A stretch of DNA of 64,000 nt from Oceanobacillus alkalisoli (GCF_021556485.1 NZ_JAKGBW010000002.1:186001-250000); one strand, 5' to 3'; counted from the first letter of the stretch, positions 45,678 through 55,701 are shown. The notes: generated by a model from the letters alone, not told the origin. Made by a program: numbers and translations.

Positions 45678-46301
45678 ATGCTAAAAAATAAAGGCGTTGA
45701 TAGTTTGGGAGATAAAAGAGATAGTGTAGAGTTAATTGTTTTGGTCATAATTGGGATTAACATGTTATTTCTTATGTTTTTTTTACTCTACTTTATGTTT
45801 AATGTCAGTAAGGAGATAACAGCAGGATTGATAGCGTTTATCGGTGCAATCATTGGAGGGTTCATTACCTATCTTGGGGTTAAGGTAACTTTAGACCATA
45901 GAGACAAGGAAGTCTTTCTAAGTAGCGCTACTGAAAAATTGCAAGGCTTAGAGAAGTTAAATGCAAATTATAATAGCTATCTGAACAAAGCAGCTGCTCA
46001 TGAACAGGCATTCTTCAGAGAAAACGGGATATCTTATATGTTTGTTAAGGAATTCTTTAAAGAATTCTATAATCAGTTGATTGGTGATACTGAGTTAATC
46101 TATGAAGTTATGTCTTATGACGAACTTCGAATTCTCGAATTTCATAAAAAGACTTTTAAAGTATTAATATATAAAGAAGCCCTTAGCAACGAGGATGTGA
46201 AAGCTGGCATTTCAAAAGTAAGAGACGTGAACAAGATGTTTGCGGTTAGTAAGAATAATCTAGATGAAAAGTATTACAAATTAAGAAGTAAAAAATATTA
46301 A
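45678..46301 (+). CDS. Two-helix membrane protein, candidate moron gene
   Basis: 207 residues: transmembrane helices at ~22-45 and ~50-68, then a ~135-residue cytoplasmic helical domain. There is no ribosome binding site before ATG 45678, but TATAGT lies 9 bp upstream, so a leaderless mRNA is possible. TTG 45705 is an alternative start. It is flanked by its own upstream promoter-like hexamer and a downstream terminator, the pattern of independently expressed cargo between early and late modules. Function unknown; superinfection or defence roles are speculative. Confidence 0.6.
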   Translation: MLKNKGVDSLGDKRDSVELIVLVIIGINMLFLMFFLLYFMFNVSKEITAGLIAFIGAIIGGFITYLGVKVTLDHRDKEVFLSSATEKLQGLEKLNANYNSYLNKAAAHEQAFFRENGISYMFVKEFFKEFYNQLIGDTELIYEVMSYDELRILEFHKKTFKVLIYKEALSNEDVKAGISKVRDVNKMFAVSKNNLDEKYYKLRSKKY

Positions 46302-46323
46302 GCATCCTAAAGGGTGCTTTTTT
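46301..46323 (+). terminator. Terminator after the candidate moron gene
   Basis: AGCATCC/GGGTGCT imperfect stem overlapping the stop, followed by six T. Confidence 0.75.
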
Positions 46324-46357
46324 AATACCTAAATACGGAGGTGTGGAGTTGATGTAA

Positions 46358-47119
46358 ATGCCGAACTGGAAGGAAATACAAAAAGAATGGGAAGCTACGA
46401 ATAAAACCTATAAAGAACTGGAAGAACAATTCAATGTAAAATCATCAACAATTAGAAGTAGGAAGAATAGAGAGAAATGGCAACGCAACGCAACAGTGAG
46501 TGCAACGCAACAAAAGAATGTTGCAACAAAAAAAGAAGCAGCCGTTGTGAAGAATGAAAAGAAAGCTTCATCTAATGGACAGAAAAATAGGGGTGGTAAC
46601 CCTAATCCAAAGAACCAATTCACAAAACGGAACAGTGCAGCATTAAAGCATGGATTCTTTAGCAAATACATTCCCGAGGAAACACTAGAAATCATGGGGA
46701 TGTTGGATAAGAGTGATCCCGCAGATTTAATCTGGGACCAAATACAAATACAGTATGCTGCTATTATTCGTTCGCAACAGATTATGTACGTAAATGACAT
46801 AAGTGATATGAGCAAGGAAGTAAAGAAGGATATCAGCTCAGCAGAATTTGATTCTAAGGAATATGAAATACAATTCGCATGGGATAAGCAGGCGAGCTTC
46901 CTAAATGCACAATCTAGAGCCATATCAGAGTTGCGTACATCCATCAGGCAATTTGTCGATATGACGAATGAAGATGATGAGCGCAGGTTGAAGCTCGAAC
47001 AAATGCAGCATCAAATAGATAAGACCAAGGCCGAAACCGAGAAAATAACCAAAGAACAAGACGGCGGTTCTCCACCAGTTATTACAATTGTTGACGAGTG
47101 GAGTGATGCAAGTGAGTAA
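46358..47119 (+). CDS. Phage terminase small subunit (PBSX XtmA-like)
   Basis: 253 residues. N-terminal HTH (YKELEEQFNVKSSTIRSRK), basic glycine-rich GGNPNPKNQFTKRN stretch and LKHGFF, all typical of the PBSX/YqaS group. Recognises the packaging site. Start preceded by ACGGAGGTG at some distance. Confidence 0.9.
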   Translation: MPNWKEIQKEWEATNKTYKELEEQFNVKSSTIRSRKNREKWQRNATVSATQQKNVATKKEAAVVKNEKKASSNGQKNRGGNPNPKNQFTKRNSAALKHGFFSKYIPEETLEIMGMLDKSDPADLIWDQIQIQYAAIIRSQQIMYVNDISDMSKEVKKDISSAEFDSKEYEIQFAWDKQASFLNAQSRAISELRTSIRQFVDMTNEDDERRLKLEQMQHQIDKTKAETEKITKEQDGGSPPVITIVDEWSDASE

Positions 47120-48461
47120 GCGGGTAACTGTAAACATCCAAAAAGAAATTAACCCACATTTTAAACCTGTATGGACCACAGATAAGCCTTATAACATATT
47201 AAGAGGCGGTCGTAACTCATTTAAGTCATCTGTTATTGCATTGCTGCTTGTTTATATGATGCTTAGGTATCTAACCAAGGGAGAAAAGGCGAACGTTGTT
47301 GTCGTTCGTAAAGTAGCAAGCACAATTCGAGATTCGGTATTCCTAAAAATTCAATGGGCGCTTGAGAAGTTCGGATTGCTGGATCAATTTAGTATGACGG
47401 TTGCTCCTTTCAAGATAATGCATAAAGGAACTGGATCAACATTCTATTTCTATGGATCGGATGATTTCCAGAAGCTGAAATCTAACGACATCGGGAATTT
47501 AATTGCAGTCTGGTATGAAGAAGCTGCTGAATTTGGTAGTGCCGAGGAATTTGACCAGACGAACGTTACATTTATGCGACAGAAACATCCACTGGCTGAT
47601 TTCGTCCGGATATTCTGGTCGTATAACCCGCCGAGGAACCCATACCACTGGATAAATGAATGGTCCGACAGCATGACTGGTGAAGATGCCTATTTGGTCC
47701 ATCATTCAAGTTATTTAGATGATGAATTGGGCTTTGTTACTGAACAAATGCTTGATGATATCGAGCGAATCAAAAAGAATGATTATGATTACTATCGGTA
47801 TTTGTATAAAGGTGAACCGGTAGGTCATGGAAATAATGTCTACAATATGAGCTTATTTAAAGAGTTAGAGGAGTTGCCTTCTGACGATAGAATTATTGCT
47901 CTTTATTATTCTACAGACGGCGGGCACTCACAATCGGCTACTACTCATGGTTGTTACGGTCTAACAGCTAAGGGGAATGTGATACTGCTAAATACTTATT
48001 ACTATAGCCCGGCTGGTAGAGTTGAAAAGAAGGCTCCTAGCGATTTATCAAAGGACTTAAATGAATTCATAACAAAGACAGCACAACAAGAGTATTGGCG
48101 TGGTGCCAGGATAATGAACCGTACCATTGATAGTGCTGAGGGCGCGCTTAGAAACCAGTATTATAAAGATTATCGACAGCATTTAGCACCAGTCGCCAAG
48201 AAAAAGAAAGTTGATATGATTGACTACCCTACCGACCTTTTAGCGCAAGGTCGTTTTTATTATCTTAAAAATCCATATCCAACCGGGATGGAGCATGCGG
48301 ATAGCAATGAAATCTTCATAGAGGAACATAAAAAGTTCTCCTGGAATGAAAAAACAGTCAACAGTGAAAATCCGCAAGTTATCGAAGAGGATGACCATAC
48401 TTGTGACCAATTTATATATTTTTGTTTATCAAACGCACGTGATTTAAGACTGAAAGTTTAG
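47106..48461 (+). CDS. Phage terminase large subunit (PBSX XtmB-like)
   Basis: About 451 residues. ATPase P-loop variant LRGGRNSFKSS (~residues 34-44), VWYEEAAEF Walker B, coupling motif FWSYNPPRNP, and the C-terminal nuclease (ALYYSTDGGHSQSATTHG; TIDSAEGALRNQY). ATG 47106 overlaps the small-subunit gene by 14 bp. Confidence 0.93.
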   Translation: MQVSKRVTVNIQKEINPHFKPVWTTDKPYNILRGGRNSFKSSVIALLLVYMMLRYLTKGEKANVVVVRKVASTIRDSVFLKIQWALEKFGLLDQFSMTVAPFKIMHKGTGSTFYFYGSDDFQKLKSNDIGNLIAVWYEEAAEFGSAEEFDQTNVTFMRQKHPLADFVRIFWSYNPPRNPYHWINEWSDSMTGEDAYLVHHSSYLDDELGFVTEQMLDDIERIKKNDYDYYRYLYKGEPVGHGNNVYNMSLFKELEELPSDDRIIALYYSTDGGHSQSATTHGCYGLTAKGNVILLNTYYYSPAGRVEKKAPSDLSKDLNEFITKTAQQEYWRGARIMNRTIDSAEGALRNQYYKDYRQHLAPVAKKKKVDMIDYPTDLLAQGRFYYLKNPYPTGMEHADSNEIFIEEHKKFSWNEKTVNSENPQVIEEDDHTCDQFIYFCLSNARDLRLKV

Positions 48462-48472
48462 GAGGTGAAGCC

Positions 48473-50047
48473 GTGAAGGTCATCCAACGCATTAAAAATC
48501 TATTTAAGAGAGGAGGTTATGCATTGTCTGGCAAGGATTTAAAATCAATTAACGATCATCCTAAAATCAATATCGACCCAAAAGAATTAGCAAGAATAGA
48601 GCGCAACTTAAGGCAGTATGAGGGCGATTATCCGAAAGTGAAGTATTACAATTCGCATGGAGACTTGCAGAAACGAGATTATATGTCACTGAATTTACGG
48701 AAATTGAGTGCTGATGTATTAGCTGGTCTTATTTTTAATGAACAATGTGAAATCAATGTTTCTGATGCGGATGAAAAGAAAAAGAAGGATAACTCCTTTA
48801 AGTCGGCACATGAGTTTATCGAGCATGTATTTGAACATAACAAATTCAAGAAGAATCTAGCTGATTACCTGGAGCCTGCACTTGCTCTTGGCGGATTGAC
48901 AGTAAGGCCGTATGTAGATATGGAAACTGGCGAAATTGAATTTTCTTGGGCTATTGCCAACGCTTTTTATCCGTTAAGAAATAATAGTAATGGCATATCG
49001 GAAGGTGTCATGAAGTCGGTGACCACTAAACATGATGGTAATCGCACCATTTATTACACATTGCTAGAATTTCATGAGTGGGAAAAAGGGCAGGATGGCA
49101 ATAATTTATACGTTATTACAAATGAACTTTATAAGTCGGAAAGTCCGAATGAAGTTGGTAAGCGTGTTGCTTTAGAAGAAATATACGAGGGGCTGCAAGA
49201 AGTCTCATATATTCCCGGTTTATCACGTCCGTTATTTAATTATCTCAAGCCGTCTGGATTCAATAATATCAATCCACACAGTCCACTAGGGCTGGGTATT
49301 TGCGATAACTCTGTATCTACTCTTAAAAAGATAAATGACACATACGATCAGTTCTGGTGGGAAATCAGAATGGGGCAGCGAACGGTGTTTGTGGATGATG
49401 CTGTGCTTAACACTCTACCAGACGAAAGTGGCCGACCTCCTAAACAGATTTTTGACCCAGACGTTAACGTTTATAAGTCCATGAGAATGAATGAGGGCAA
49501 AGATCCGGTTAAAGATGTGACTAGCGACATTCGTACAGACCAGTATATCGCTGCTATTAATCAATCATTACGAACGTTAGAAATGGAATTAAAGCTTTCT
49601 GTGGGTACTTTCTCATTCAATGGCCGTTCTATGAAAACAGCAACTGAGGTTGTTAGTGAAAATGATTTAACTTACCGGACTCGTAATGACCATGTTTATG
49701 AGGTTGAACAATTCATTAAAGGCTTAATCGTATCAGTATTAGAACTAGCAAAAGCCACTACATGGAATAATAAACAGATTTTTGATGGTGAAATACCCAC
49801 ATTTGAGCATATTGGTGTTGACTTTGACGATGGGGTATTCCAAGATCGTACGGCTTTACTACGATTCTATGGACAGGCTAAACAGTTTGGCTTTATTCCT
49901 ACAACAGAAGCTATCGAGCGCATATTCAAGGTTCCGAAAGAAATGGCTGAGGAATGGTATGAGCAAATCATTATGGACCAGTCGGATATGGATCCGGTAG
50001 AGATTACTAGTCGACGGGAAAGGCGCGAGCTGGGAATGGAGGAGTGA
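48473..50047 (+). CDS. Portal protein (A118-like)
   Basis: 524 residues; start GTG 48473 after TAGGAGGTGAA. Central region AGLIFNEQCEINVSD and the C-terminal NGRSMKTATEVVSEND-type stretch are typical of A118-type portals. It forms the dodecameric DNA gate at the capsid vertex. Confidence 0.9.
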   Translation: MKVIQRIKNLFKRGGYALSGKDLKSINDHPKINIDPKELARIERNLRQYEGDYPKVKYYNSHGDLQKRDYMSLNLRKLSADVLAGLIFNEQCEINVSDADEKKKKDNSFKSAHEFIEHVFEHNKFKKNLADYLEPALALGGLTVRPYVDMETGEIEFSWAIANAFYPLRNNSNGISEGVMKSVTTKHDGNRTIYYTLLEFHEWEKGQDGNNLYVITNELYKSESPNEVGKRVALEEIYEGLQEVSYIPGLSRPLFNYLKPSGFNNINPHSPLGLGICDNSVSTLKKINDTYDQFWWEIRMGQRTVFVDDAVLNTLPDESGRPPKQIFDPDVNVYKSMRMNEGKDPVKDVTSDIRTDQYIAAINQSLRTLEMELKLSVGTFSFNGRSMKTATEVVSENDLTYRTRNDHVYEVEQFIKGLIVSVLELAKATTWNNKQIFDGEIPTFEHIGVDFDDGVFQDRTALLRFYGQAKQFGFIPTTEAIERIFKVPKEMAEEWYEQIIMDQSDMDPVEITSRRERRELGMEE

Positions 50048-50051
50048 TTAA

Positions 50052-51233
50052 GTGGAAACTAAAAAGCCGAGAATCACTCCTATCCAACTCGACTTATGGT
50101 CCGGCAATATGTCCGAACTCTATAACTCCCTTGAAGGAGAAATTATTCGCATCATCATCAAACGCTTAAAGCGTGGTTCAAGTGACATTACCCAATGGCA
50201 AGCTCAGAAACTATCCGAATTGCGCTTATTCAACAATGAAGTGGCTAAATACCTTGCAGAAGTAACAAGCGTTGCTGAAACTGAAATAAAGCGCATGTTC
50301 GAAGATGCTGGAACAGCCATTGTGGAGGATATTGACCAATTTATGCCTTATCCTACTAAACCAATGCCAAACAACTTAGATAACGTCATGCGTGCTTATC
50401 ATGAGCAGGTTTGGAGTGAAATTGATAACTACGTCAATCAGACGTTAATTACTACAAATTATGGAACTGGAACAGCAGCAAGAGCATACACAGATGTCCT
50501 GAACCGAACTACTGCAATGTTTAATACTGGATTATATTCATTTGAGGATGCAGTTGAGCGTTCTGTAATGGAATTAGCGCAAAAGGGTATTAATTCTACT
50601 TTCGTTGATAAAGGCGGCCACACGTGGAGCCTAGAACGCTATACTAGAACCGTTTTGAAGTCTACCCTATCAAATACCTATGATTCTCTTAGAAAAGACC
50701 GTATGGCTGATTATGGCGTTCATACAGTGGTTGTTACTTCTCATGCAGGAGCAAGGAAGCAATGCTCTGTTATTCAAGGGAATGTTGTTGATTTACGATT
50801 CCCTAATGAGATTCCGCTGGATAGCGAGCATAAAAGCATTTATGATCCTATGTGGGGTGCTGAATATGGAACGGCGGGTGGGCACAGAGGTGTAAACTGC
50901 CGTCACTTGCATGTGCCTTTTATTCCGGGAGTAAACACGAATAACCAACCTCAATTTGACCAAGAGCTGAATGCAAAAGTAGCAAAAGCACGTGATACTC
51001 AGCGCCGGATTGAAAGGGAGATTGTGAAATACAAGAAAAACCTTATGGTTGCTACTGAATTAGGCAGCGATAAGACTTCTTACTGGCAATCCATGGTTAC
51101 TCGGAGGCAAAAGGCAATGCGGATTCATTTGAAGAATAATGAGGAGTATTTGAGCCGGAATTATAAGCGTGAAAAGGTTTATACACCTTTAGATACATTG
51201 TTGAAAGACTTTTCTTATAAAGAAGGAGTGTGA
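50052..51233 (+). CDS. Minor capsid protein (phage_min_cap2 type)
   Basis: 393 residues, GTG start 4 bp after the portal gene. TSHAGARKQCSVIQGNVVDL and GHRGVNCRHLHVPF carry the conserved residues of this MuF/min_cap2-like family, which is packaged with the head in A118-like phages. Confidence 0.88.
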   Translation: METKKPRITPIQLDLWSGNMSELYNSLEGEIIRIIIKRLKRGSSDITQWQAQKLSELRLFNNEVAKYLAEVTSVAETEIKRMFEDAGTAIVEDIDQFMPYPTKPMPNNLDNVMRAYHEQVWSEIDNYVNQTLITTNYGTGTAARAYTDVLNRTTAMFNTGLYSFEDAVERSVMELAQKGINSTFVDKGGHTWSLERYTRTVLKSTLSNTYDSLRKDRMADYGVHTVVVTSHAGARKQCSVIQGNVVDLRFPNEIPLDSEHKSIYDPMWGAEYGTAGGHRGVNCRHLHVPFIPGVNTNNQPQFDQELNAKVAKARDTQRRIEREIVKYKKNLMVATELGSDKTSYWQSMVTRRQKAMRIHLKNNEEYLSRNYKREKVYTPLDTLLKDFSYKEGV

Positions 51234-51235
51234 TT

Positions 51236-51502
51236 TTGTTGAGCGATAAATTGATTTTAAAAATTAGTAAAAACAAGGAATGCGAATCTACTAGCTCAAG
51301 CACATATGATATTTATCTCAATGATTGGAAATTAGAAAGAGGTGTACTCGGCATCAACTTAGACATGCAAGCGCCGGAAAGACCACTACTCACTATAGAA
51401 TGTCATCCGGATTTTATTGAAATAGATGATGTAGATGTCGAGGCAGTATTCAAAGATGCATTTGAGGAAAAGGAGAAATGCGGTTTCTATGACGGACAAT
51501 AA
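51236..51502 (+). CDS. Small prophage protein after the minor capsid gene, unknown
   Basis: 88 residues, TTG at 51236 or 51239 (GTG 51230 also in frame) after AAGGAG. Acidic, β-rich. Conserved position in A118-like heads but not recognised. Confidence 0.55.
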   Translation: MLSDKLILKISKNKECESTSSSTYDIYLNDWKLERGVLGINLDMQAPERPLLTIECHPDFIEIDDVDVEAVFKDAFEEKEKCGFYDGQ

Positions 51503-51573
51503 TTGGAGGTGATCACATATCTCCTAGCTACCAGGTGCGGTAGCCGTTTGTAAACTGTGAAGGTGGTGAAAAT

Positions 51574-51837
51574 GTGGATAGCCAAAAGTTTATTGATAAG
51601 TGTAAAGAGATTGTCGTTAAATATACCAATGAACATTTAGATAAAAGCGACAAAGTAAACATCAATCCAGATGATGTGTTTGTTGTTTGGAGTACTAAAG
51701 TTTTGCAAAATAACAAAGCATTATTAAGTACAACGCTTTTTGATGGAATGTACTATGAATTGACATTCAACGGAGATAAGCAAGAAATCTATTTTGATGC
51801 TTATAAGAAATGGGAAAACAAATGTATTGAAATTTAA
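51574..51837 (+). CDS. DUF6275-like phage protein
   Basis: 87 residues, GTG start after GGTGGTG. DVFVVWSTKVLQNNKALLST and GMYYELTFNGDKQEIYFDAY, then KKWEN, correspond to the pattern I recall for DUF6275. Function unknown. Confidence 0.65.
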   Translation: MDSQKFIDKCKEIVVKYTNEHLDKSDKVNINPDDVFVVWSTKVLQNNKALLSTTLFDGMYYELTFNGDKQEIYFDAYKKWENKCIEI

Positions 51838-51839
51838 TC

Positions 51840-51869
51840 GCACTCAGCAGTCAAGCGTTGGGTGCTTTT
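51840..51869 (+). terminator. Weak terminator-like hairpin before the scaffold gene
   Basis: GCAC…GTGC outer pairing with inner AGC/GCT-like pairs, followed by TTTTA. Probably attenuates, as late transcription must continue. Confidence 0.35.
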
Positions 51870-51964
51870 ATTATGCCCATTTTAAAGGCTTGGGGTAAAA
51901 CTAAGCGAAACCTTACCGCATGAGGTGTTACATGCTAAAAAACATTAATAAGGAGCGAATATAG

Positions 51965-52588
51965 ATGGATTTGAAAGAATTACTCGGAGAAGAACTATAC
52001 AACCAAGTCATCGAAAAAGCAGGTGATAAAAAGATTGCTGTTGTTTCTGATGGGAATTGGTTCCCAAAAGAAAAGTTCGACACGGTGAATAATGAAAACA
52101 AGAGTCTGAAACAGCAAGTTAAAGACCGTGATAAGCAATTAAACGACTTGAAGGACGTTGATCCGGAGAAGTTACAACAAGAAATAACGGACTTGCAGCA
52201 AGCGAATAAAGATAAGGACAAAGAACATCAGGAGCAAACTGCCAAGCAACAAAAGGAATTCGCTATTGAACTAGCTTTGAGAGATGCAAATGCCTTAAAC
52301 ACTAAAGCAGTAAAAGCCTTGCTTGATACCGATTCTATTAAATTAGATGGTGAAACGTTATTGGGGTTAGATGACCAGCTGAAAACATTGCAAGAATCCG
52401 ATGCTTATTTATTTAAGCAAGAACAAAAGCCAAATTCACCAACAATTGTTGCTGGCGGCAATCCAAACGGAGGAACTGGAACACCGAACCCATTCAGTAA
52501 GGAAAGCTGGAACCTAACAGAGCAAGGAAAATTATTTAAAGAGAATCCGGAGCTTTACAAAGCAATGAAAGCACAAGCCGGAAAATAA
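51965..52588 (+). CDS. Capsid scaffold protein (GP20 family)
   Basis: 207 residues, highly charged coiled coil in the middle (~45-110). DGNWFPKEKFDTVN and the C-terminal basic hook fit the GP20 minor structural/scaffold family, encoded directly before the major capsid gene. Confidence 0.88.
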   Translation: MDLKELLGEELYNQVIEKAGDKKIAVVSDGNWFPKEKFDTVNNENKSLKQQVKDRDKQLNDLKDVDPEKLQQEITDLQQANKDKDKEHQEQTAKQQKEFAIELALRDANALNTKAVKALLDTDSIKLDGETLLGLDDQLKTLQESDAYLFKQEQKPNSPTIVAGGNPNGGTGTPNPFSKESWNLTEQGKLFKENPELYKAMKAQAGK

Positions 52589-52603
52589 AGGAGACTGATA
52601 TAA

Positions 52604-53626
52604 ATGACTACACGTTTAGAAGATGTAATTCAACCGGAAATTTTCACTCCATATACAATTCAAAAAACAATGGAACTATCTGCATTAGTGCAAAGCGGCA
52701 TTATCGCAAACGATGCAGAGTTTAATGATCTTGCAGGTGGAGCGAATACGCTCATTAACATGCCGTTCTGGAATGATTTAGGTAATGACGAATCCCAAAT
52801 CATGAAAGATGAAGGCGATATGTCTGTTGGGAAAATCACTTCCAGCGATGACGTTGCCCGTAAACATGCCCGGGTAAATGCATGGGGAGCAAATGGGCTT
52901 TCTGCATTGCTTTCTGGTGATGATCCAATGGATGCTATTGCTCAATTAGTTGCTGCTTATTGGGCGCGAGATATGCAGCGTACCTTGCTATCCACGCTTA
53001 GCGGGGTATTTAAAAGCTCGACAATGGCTCAAAAAGTTTATGACATCACAGACCGAGATGCAGATGCGGGAACAATCAACATGAACACCTTCTTAGATGC
53101 TACCCAGTTGATGGGGGATGCAAAAGAGGCTCTAACAGGAGTTATGATGCACTCTGCCGTTGAAACGGAATTACGCAAGCAAGATTTAATCGAATACGTA
53201 CCACAATCTGAACAAGGTCGTCCGATTCCATTCTTTAACGGCAAACAGGTCACTGTTGATGACTCTATGTTCTACGACACAGCGACTGGACAAGCTGAAA
53301 TGTACATTTTCGGACAAGGCGCTATCGCGCTGGGCAATGGTTCTCATCCACGTATTATTCAAACGGAAGTAAGTAGGAATCCACTTGCTTATTCTGGTGA
53401 AGAAGCGCTGATCAACCGTAAAATCTTTATTCTACACCCACGTGGAGTTAAGTGGAATGAGGGTGGAGTAGCAGACGTATTCCCTACGAATGCGGAAATT
53501 AATACTGCAGCACGTTGGACTCGTGTTTATGAACCTAAAGCGGTACGCGTTGTTAAATTCCGTTTCAATACCATCCCTCAAGGTACTAATGGTGGAAATG
53601 ATGGAAGCGACGGGGAAGGGGCATAA
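52604..53626 (+). CDS. Major capsid protein
   Basis: 340 residues, HK97-like in size and position. LEDVIQPEIFTPYTIQKT at the start, HARVNAWGANGLSALLSG, and NRKIFILHPRGVKWNEG near the C-terminus match A118/PBSX-type capsids. The C-terminus is Gly/Asn-rich. GGAGACTGATATAA precedes the ATG. Confidence 0.93.
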   Translation: MTTRLEDVIQPEIFTPYTIQKTMELSALVQSGIIANDAEFNDLAGGANTLINMPFWNDLGNDESQIMKDEGDMSVGKITSSDDVARKHARVNAWGANGLSALLSGDDPMDAIAQLVAAYWARDMQRTLLSTLSGVFKSSTMAQKVYDITDRDADAGTINMNTFLDATQLMGDAKEALTGVMMHSAVETELRKQDLIEYVPQSEQGRPIPFFNGKQVTVDDSMFYDTATGQAEMYIFGQGAIALGNGSHPRIIQTEVSRNPLAYSGEEALINRKIFILHPRGVKWNEGGVADVFPTNAEINTAARWTRVYEPKAVRVVKFRFNTIPQGTNGGNDGSDGEGA

Positions 53627-53659
53627 AAACCTCTCCCTATTGAAAAAGGAGGCTGAATT

Positions 53660-54058
53660 ATGCCTTATCTAACTTATGACGAATTTAAAGAACTAAATAA
53701 GGCAGATGTTGACGAAACGACTTTTGATAAGTTGCTTCCGAAAGCATCTGCCATTTTAGATAATGTAACGAATTATTTCTATGCCAGGCGTGAAATGATT
53801 TCTGACAATCCCTGGAGAGTGGATAAGTTTAAACAAGCTCTATGCGCTCAAATAGAGTATTTCAACGAGTTAGGTGCAACTACCTTCGAGGGAATCAATC
53901 AAGCGCCACAGTCGTTTAGTGCGGGACGTACAAGCGTAACGAATCCAAGTAGATACAATACAACGGGCGAAAATGAAAGCAAGTCATTGGTTGCCGAAGA
54001 TGTTTATATTTATCTATCTGGTACAGGGTTGTTATTTGCAGGTGTTGCCGTATGGTAA
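53660..54058 (+). CDS. Head-tail connector protein
   Basis: 132 residues, helical N-terminus (YLTYDEFKELNKADVDE) and the gp6-like fold expected directly after the capsid gene. AAAGGAGG site. Confidence 0.75.
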   Translation: MPYLTYDEFKELNKADVDETTFDKLLPKASAILDNVTNYFYARREMISDNPWRVDKFKQALCAQIEYFNELGATTFEGINQAPQSFSAGRTSVTNPSRYNTTGENESKSLVAEDVYIYLSGTGLLFAGVAVW

Positions 54059-54390
54059 TGCCTAAACCGCCTGCAGACTTTTGTATTGATTCATTTGAAT
54101 ATCGGGAGTTTATTAGCGATGGTTGGAACGGACCGGAGTACAAAGACCCTGTAACCATCGAACATTGCCGTATAGATCATGGAGCTGAATATAGTCAATC
54201 ATCAGCCGGGAAACAACTGCTCTATAATGCCGTTATTTTCTGTTACGAAGGCATTACTACGCCATTACCGAAATTTATAACACAATCCATAGTGCGTTTT
54301 GATAACCAAGACCACACGATTACAAAGGTAATTCCAATCTATGAAGCATATGAGAAAACCCTCTATTCCTACGAATTGGAAGTGGTCTAA
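54052..54390 (+). CDS. Head-closure / minor capsid protein 1-like
   Basis: 112 residues. ATG 54052 overlaps the connector by 7 nt. KQLLYNAVIFCYEGITTPLP and a β-rich C-terminus match the putative minor capsid family in A118-like phages, which act as head stopper. Confidence 0.75.
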   Translation: MVMPKPPADFCIDSFEYREFISDGWNGPEYKDPVTIEHCRIDHGAEYSQSSAGKQLLYNAVIFCYEGITTPLPKFITQSIVRFDNQDHTITKVIPIYEAYEKTLYSYELEVV

Positions 54391-54716
54391 TGGTTAAGGT
54401 GAATGTCAATTTATCTGGTGTATATAAAAAGATGGAAAATCAGAATGTAGACCGTGGAAGGTATGCAGTTGCGAATCAGGCGCTTGCTGATATGAACCCA
54501 TTCGTTCCTATGCTTGAAGGGATTACAAGGCAAACAGCAACCATCGACATTGATGGGACTGGAATCAATTACAACACGCCATATTCTGCTGAATTATTTT
54601 ATATGCCTAAAATGAACTATACCACACCAGGTACTGGACCGCGTTGGGATAATAAAGCCAAAGGAATGTTCATGAGCGATTGGATTAACGCATTTTTGAA
54701 AGGGGCTGGTTGGTAA
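54390..54716 (+). CDS. Minor capsid protein 2-like
   Basis: 108 residues, 1-nt overlap (TAATG). MNPFVPMLEGITRQTATI and YNTPYSAELFYMPK are characteristic of the Minor_capsid_2 family, related to HK97-gp10-type tail connectors. Confidence 0.8.
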   Translation: MVKVNVNLSGVYKKMENQNVDRGRYAVANQALADMNPFVPMLEGITRQTATIDIDGTGINYNTPYSAELFYMPKMNYTTPGTGPRWDNKAKGMFMSDWINAFLKGAGW

Positions 54717-55124
54717 GTGGACTTTATTGAAAGACTAGCAGAAAGAGTTAACCAGATTCCGAATCTACCTATCAGGGTTGAACCCGGTTATCTTGGAGCT
54801 GGTGAATCATTTGTATTCTATCCACTACCAGGCTCCCGAATAACGCAGGCTTTCATGGATGGAACGAGTGATCAACAACTAAACTTTGAATTTGCCATGC
54901 GTTCAACAATTCAAGGCAAGATTAATCAAACGTTATGGGTTGTTCAGAATGAATTAGAGCAATTGGAAGAATTGGAAAGTCAAGACGGTAGCTTTGAATT
55001 TCAAAATATAGTAATCACAAACAAGCCTTTCATCAACCAAGCTGATGACCAAGGCTTTTTTACTTTTTTATTAGATATACAGGCAAATATTACAGTTTTC
55101 AAGGAGGAAAAAATCAATGGCTAG
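54717..55124 (+). CDS. Tail terminator / minor capsid protein 3-like
   Basis: 135 residues, GTG start directly after the previous stop. Position between connector and tail tube genes, and the α/β pattern of tail-completion proteins. Confidence 0.75.
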   Translation: MDFIERLAERVNQIPNLPIRVEPGYLGAGESFVFYPLPGSRITQAFMDGTSDQQLNFEFAMRSTIQGKINQTLWVVQNELEQLEELESQDGSFEFQNIVITNKPFINQADDQGFFTFLLDIQANITVFKEEKING

Positions 55125-55656
55125 AAATAAAAACGCATTACGTGGGCATTTTATCCAAGAGTATACACCAGGACAGGATGAACCGGGTGAGGAATGGTTA
55201 GAATTGGCTCACTACATCTCCAACATTGCAATGGAGCCAAACGAAACTACAGAAGAGGAAGCTTTCTATGATGGTGATGGGACGCTAGAGGAAACCGTAA
55301 CAGGAGTGGCAAGGGCTTATTCTCCTGAAGGTCACTTTGACCCAGAAGACCCTGCGCAAGCATTGATTGAAAGCTTGCAGGATGAAGTGGGCGACAAACG
55401 TATAGTGTGGCATAGAGTTGTTCGTTCGGACGGTAAAAAAGAATGGGTGGGACCTGCAACGGTATTGAATATCATTGCAGGTGCAGGTGAAGCGAGTGCT
55501 TATGAAACATTCTCTTGCACCATCCGTTTTAAAGAGAAACCTAAAGAAATCGATTTGGATAGCGGTGGCGGTGGTAGTGCTCAGACTGTAGGTGTAAGCA
55601 AAGTGCTTTCTGCGGATGAAGATAATAAAGCTGTCACAACCAGCGATAAAAAATAA
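55117..55656 (+). CDS. Major tail (tail tube) protein
   Basis: 179 residues. β-rich, with the YSPEGHFDPEDPAQALIESL stretch and a Ser/Gly linker before an extended C-terminus. Start overlaps the previous gene by 8 nt with AAGGAGG. A small GAGGGGC/GCCTCTC hairpin follows the stop. Confidence 0.88.
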   Translation: MARNKNALRGHFIQEYTPGQDEPGEEWLELAHYISNIAMEPNETTEEEAFYDGDGTLEETVTGVARAYSPEGHFDPEDPAQALIESLQDEVGDKRIVWHRVVRSDGKKEWVGPATVLNIIAGAGEASAYETFSCTIRFKEKPKEIDLDSGGGGSAQTVGVSKVLSADEDNKAVTTSDKK

Positions 55657-55701
55657 GAGGGGCTTTGTGCCTCTCTTTATCTGTTTTTAGGAGGATGAAA
55701 G

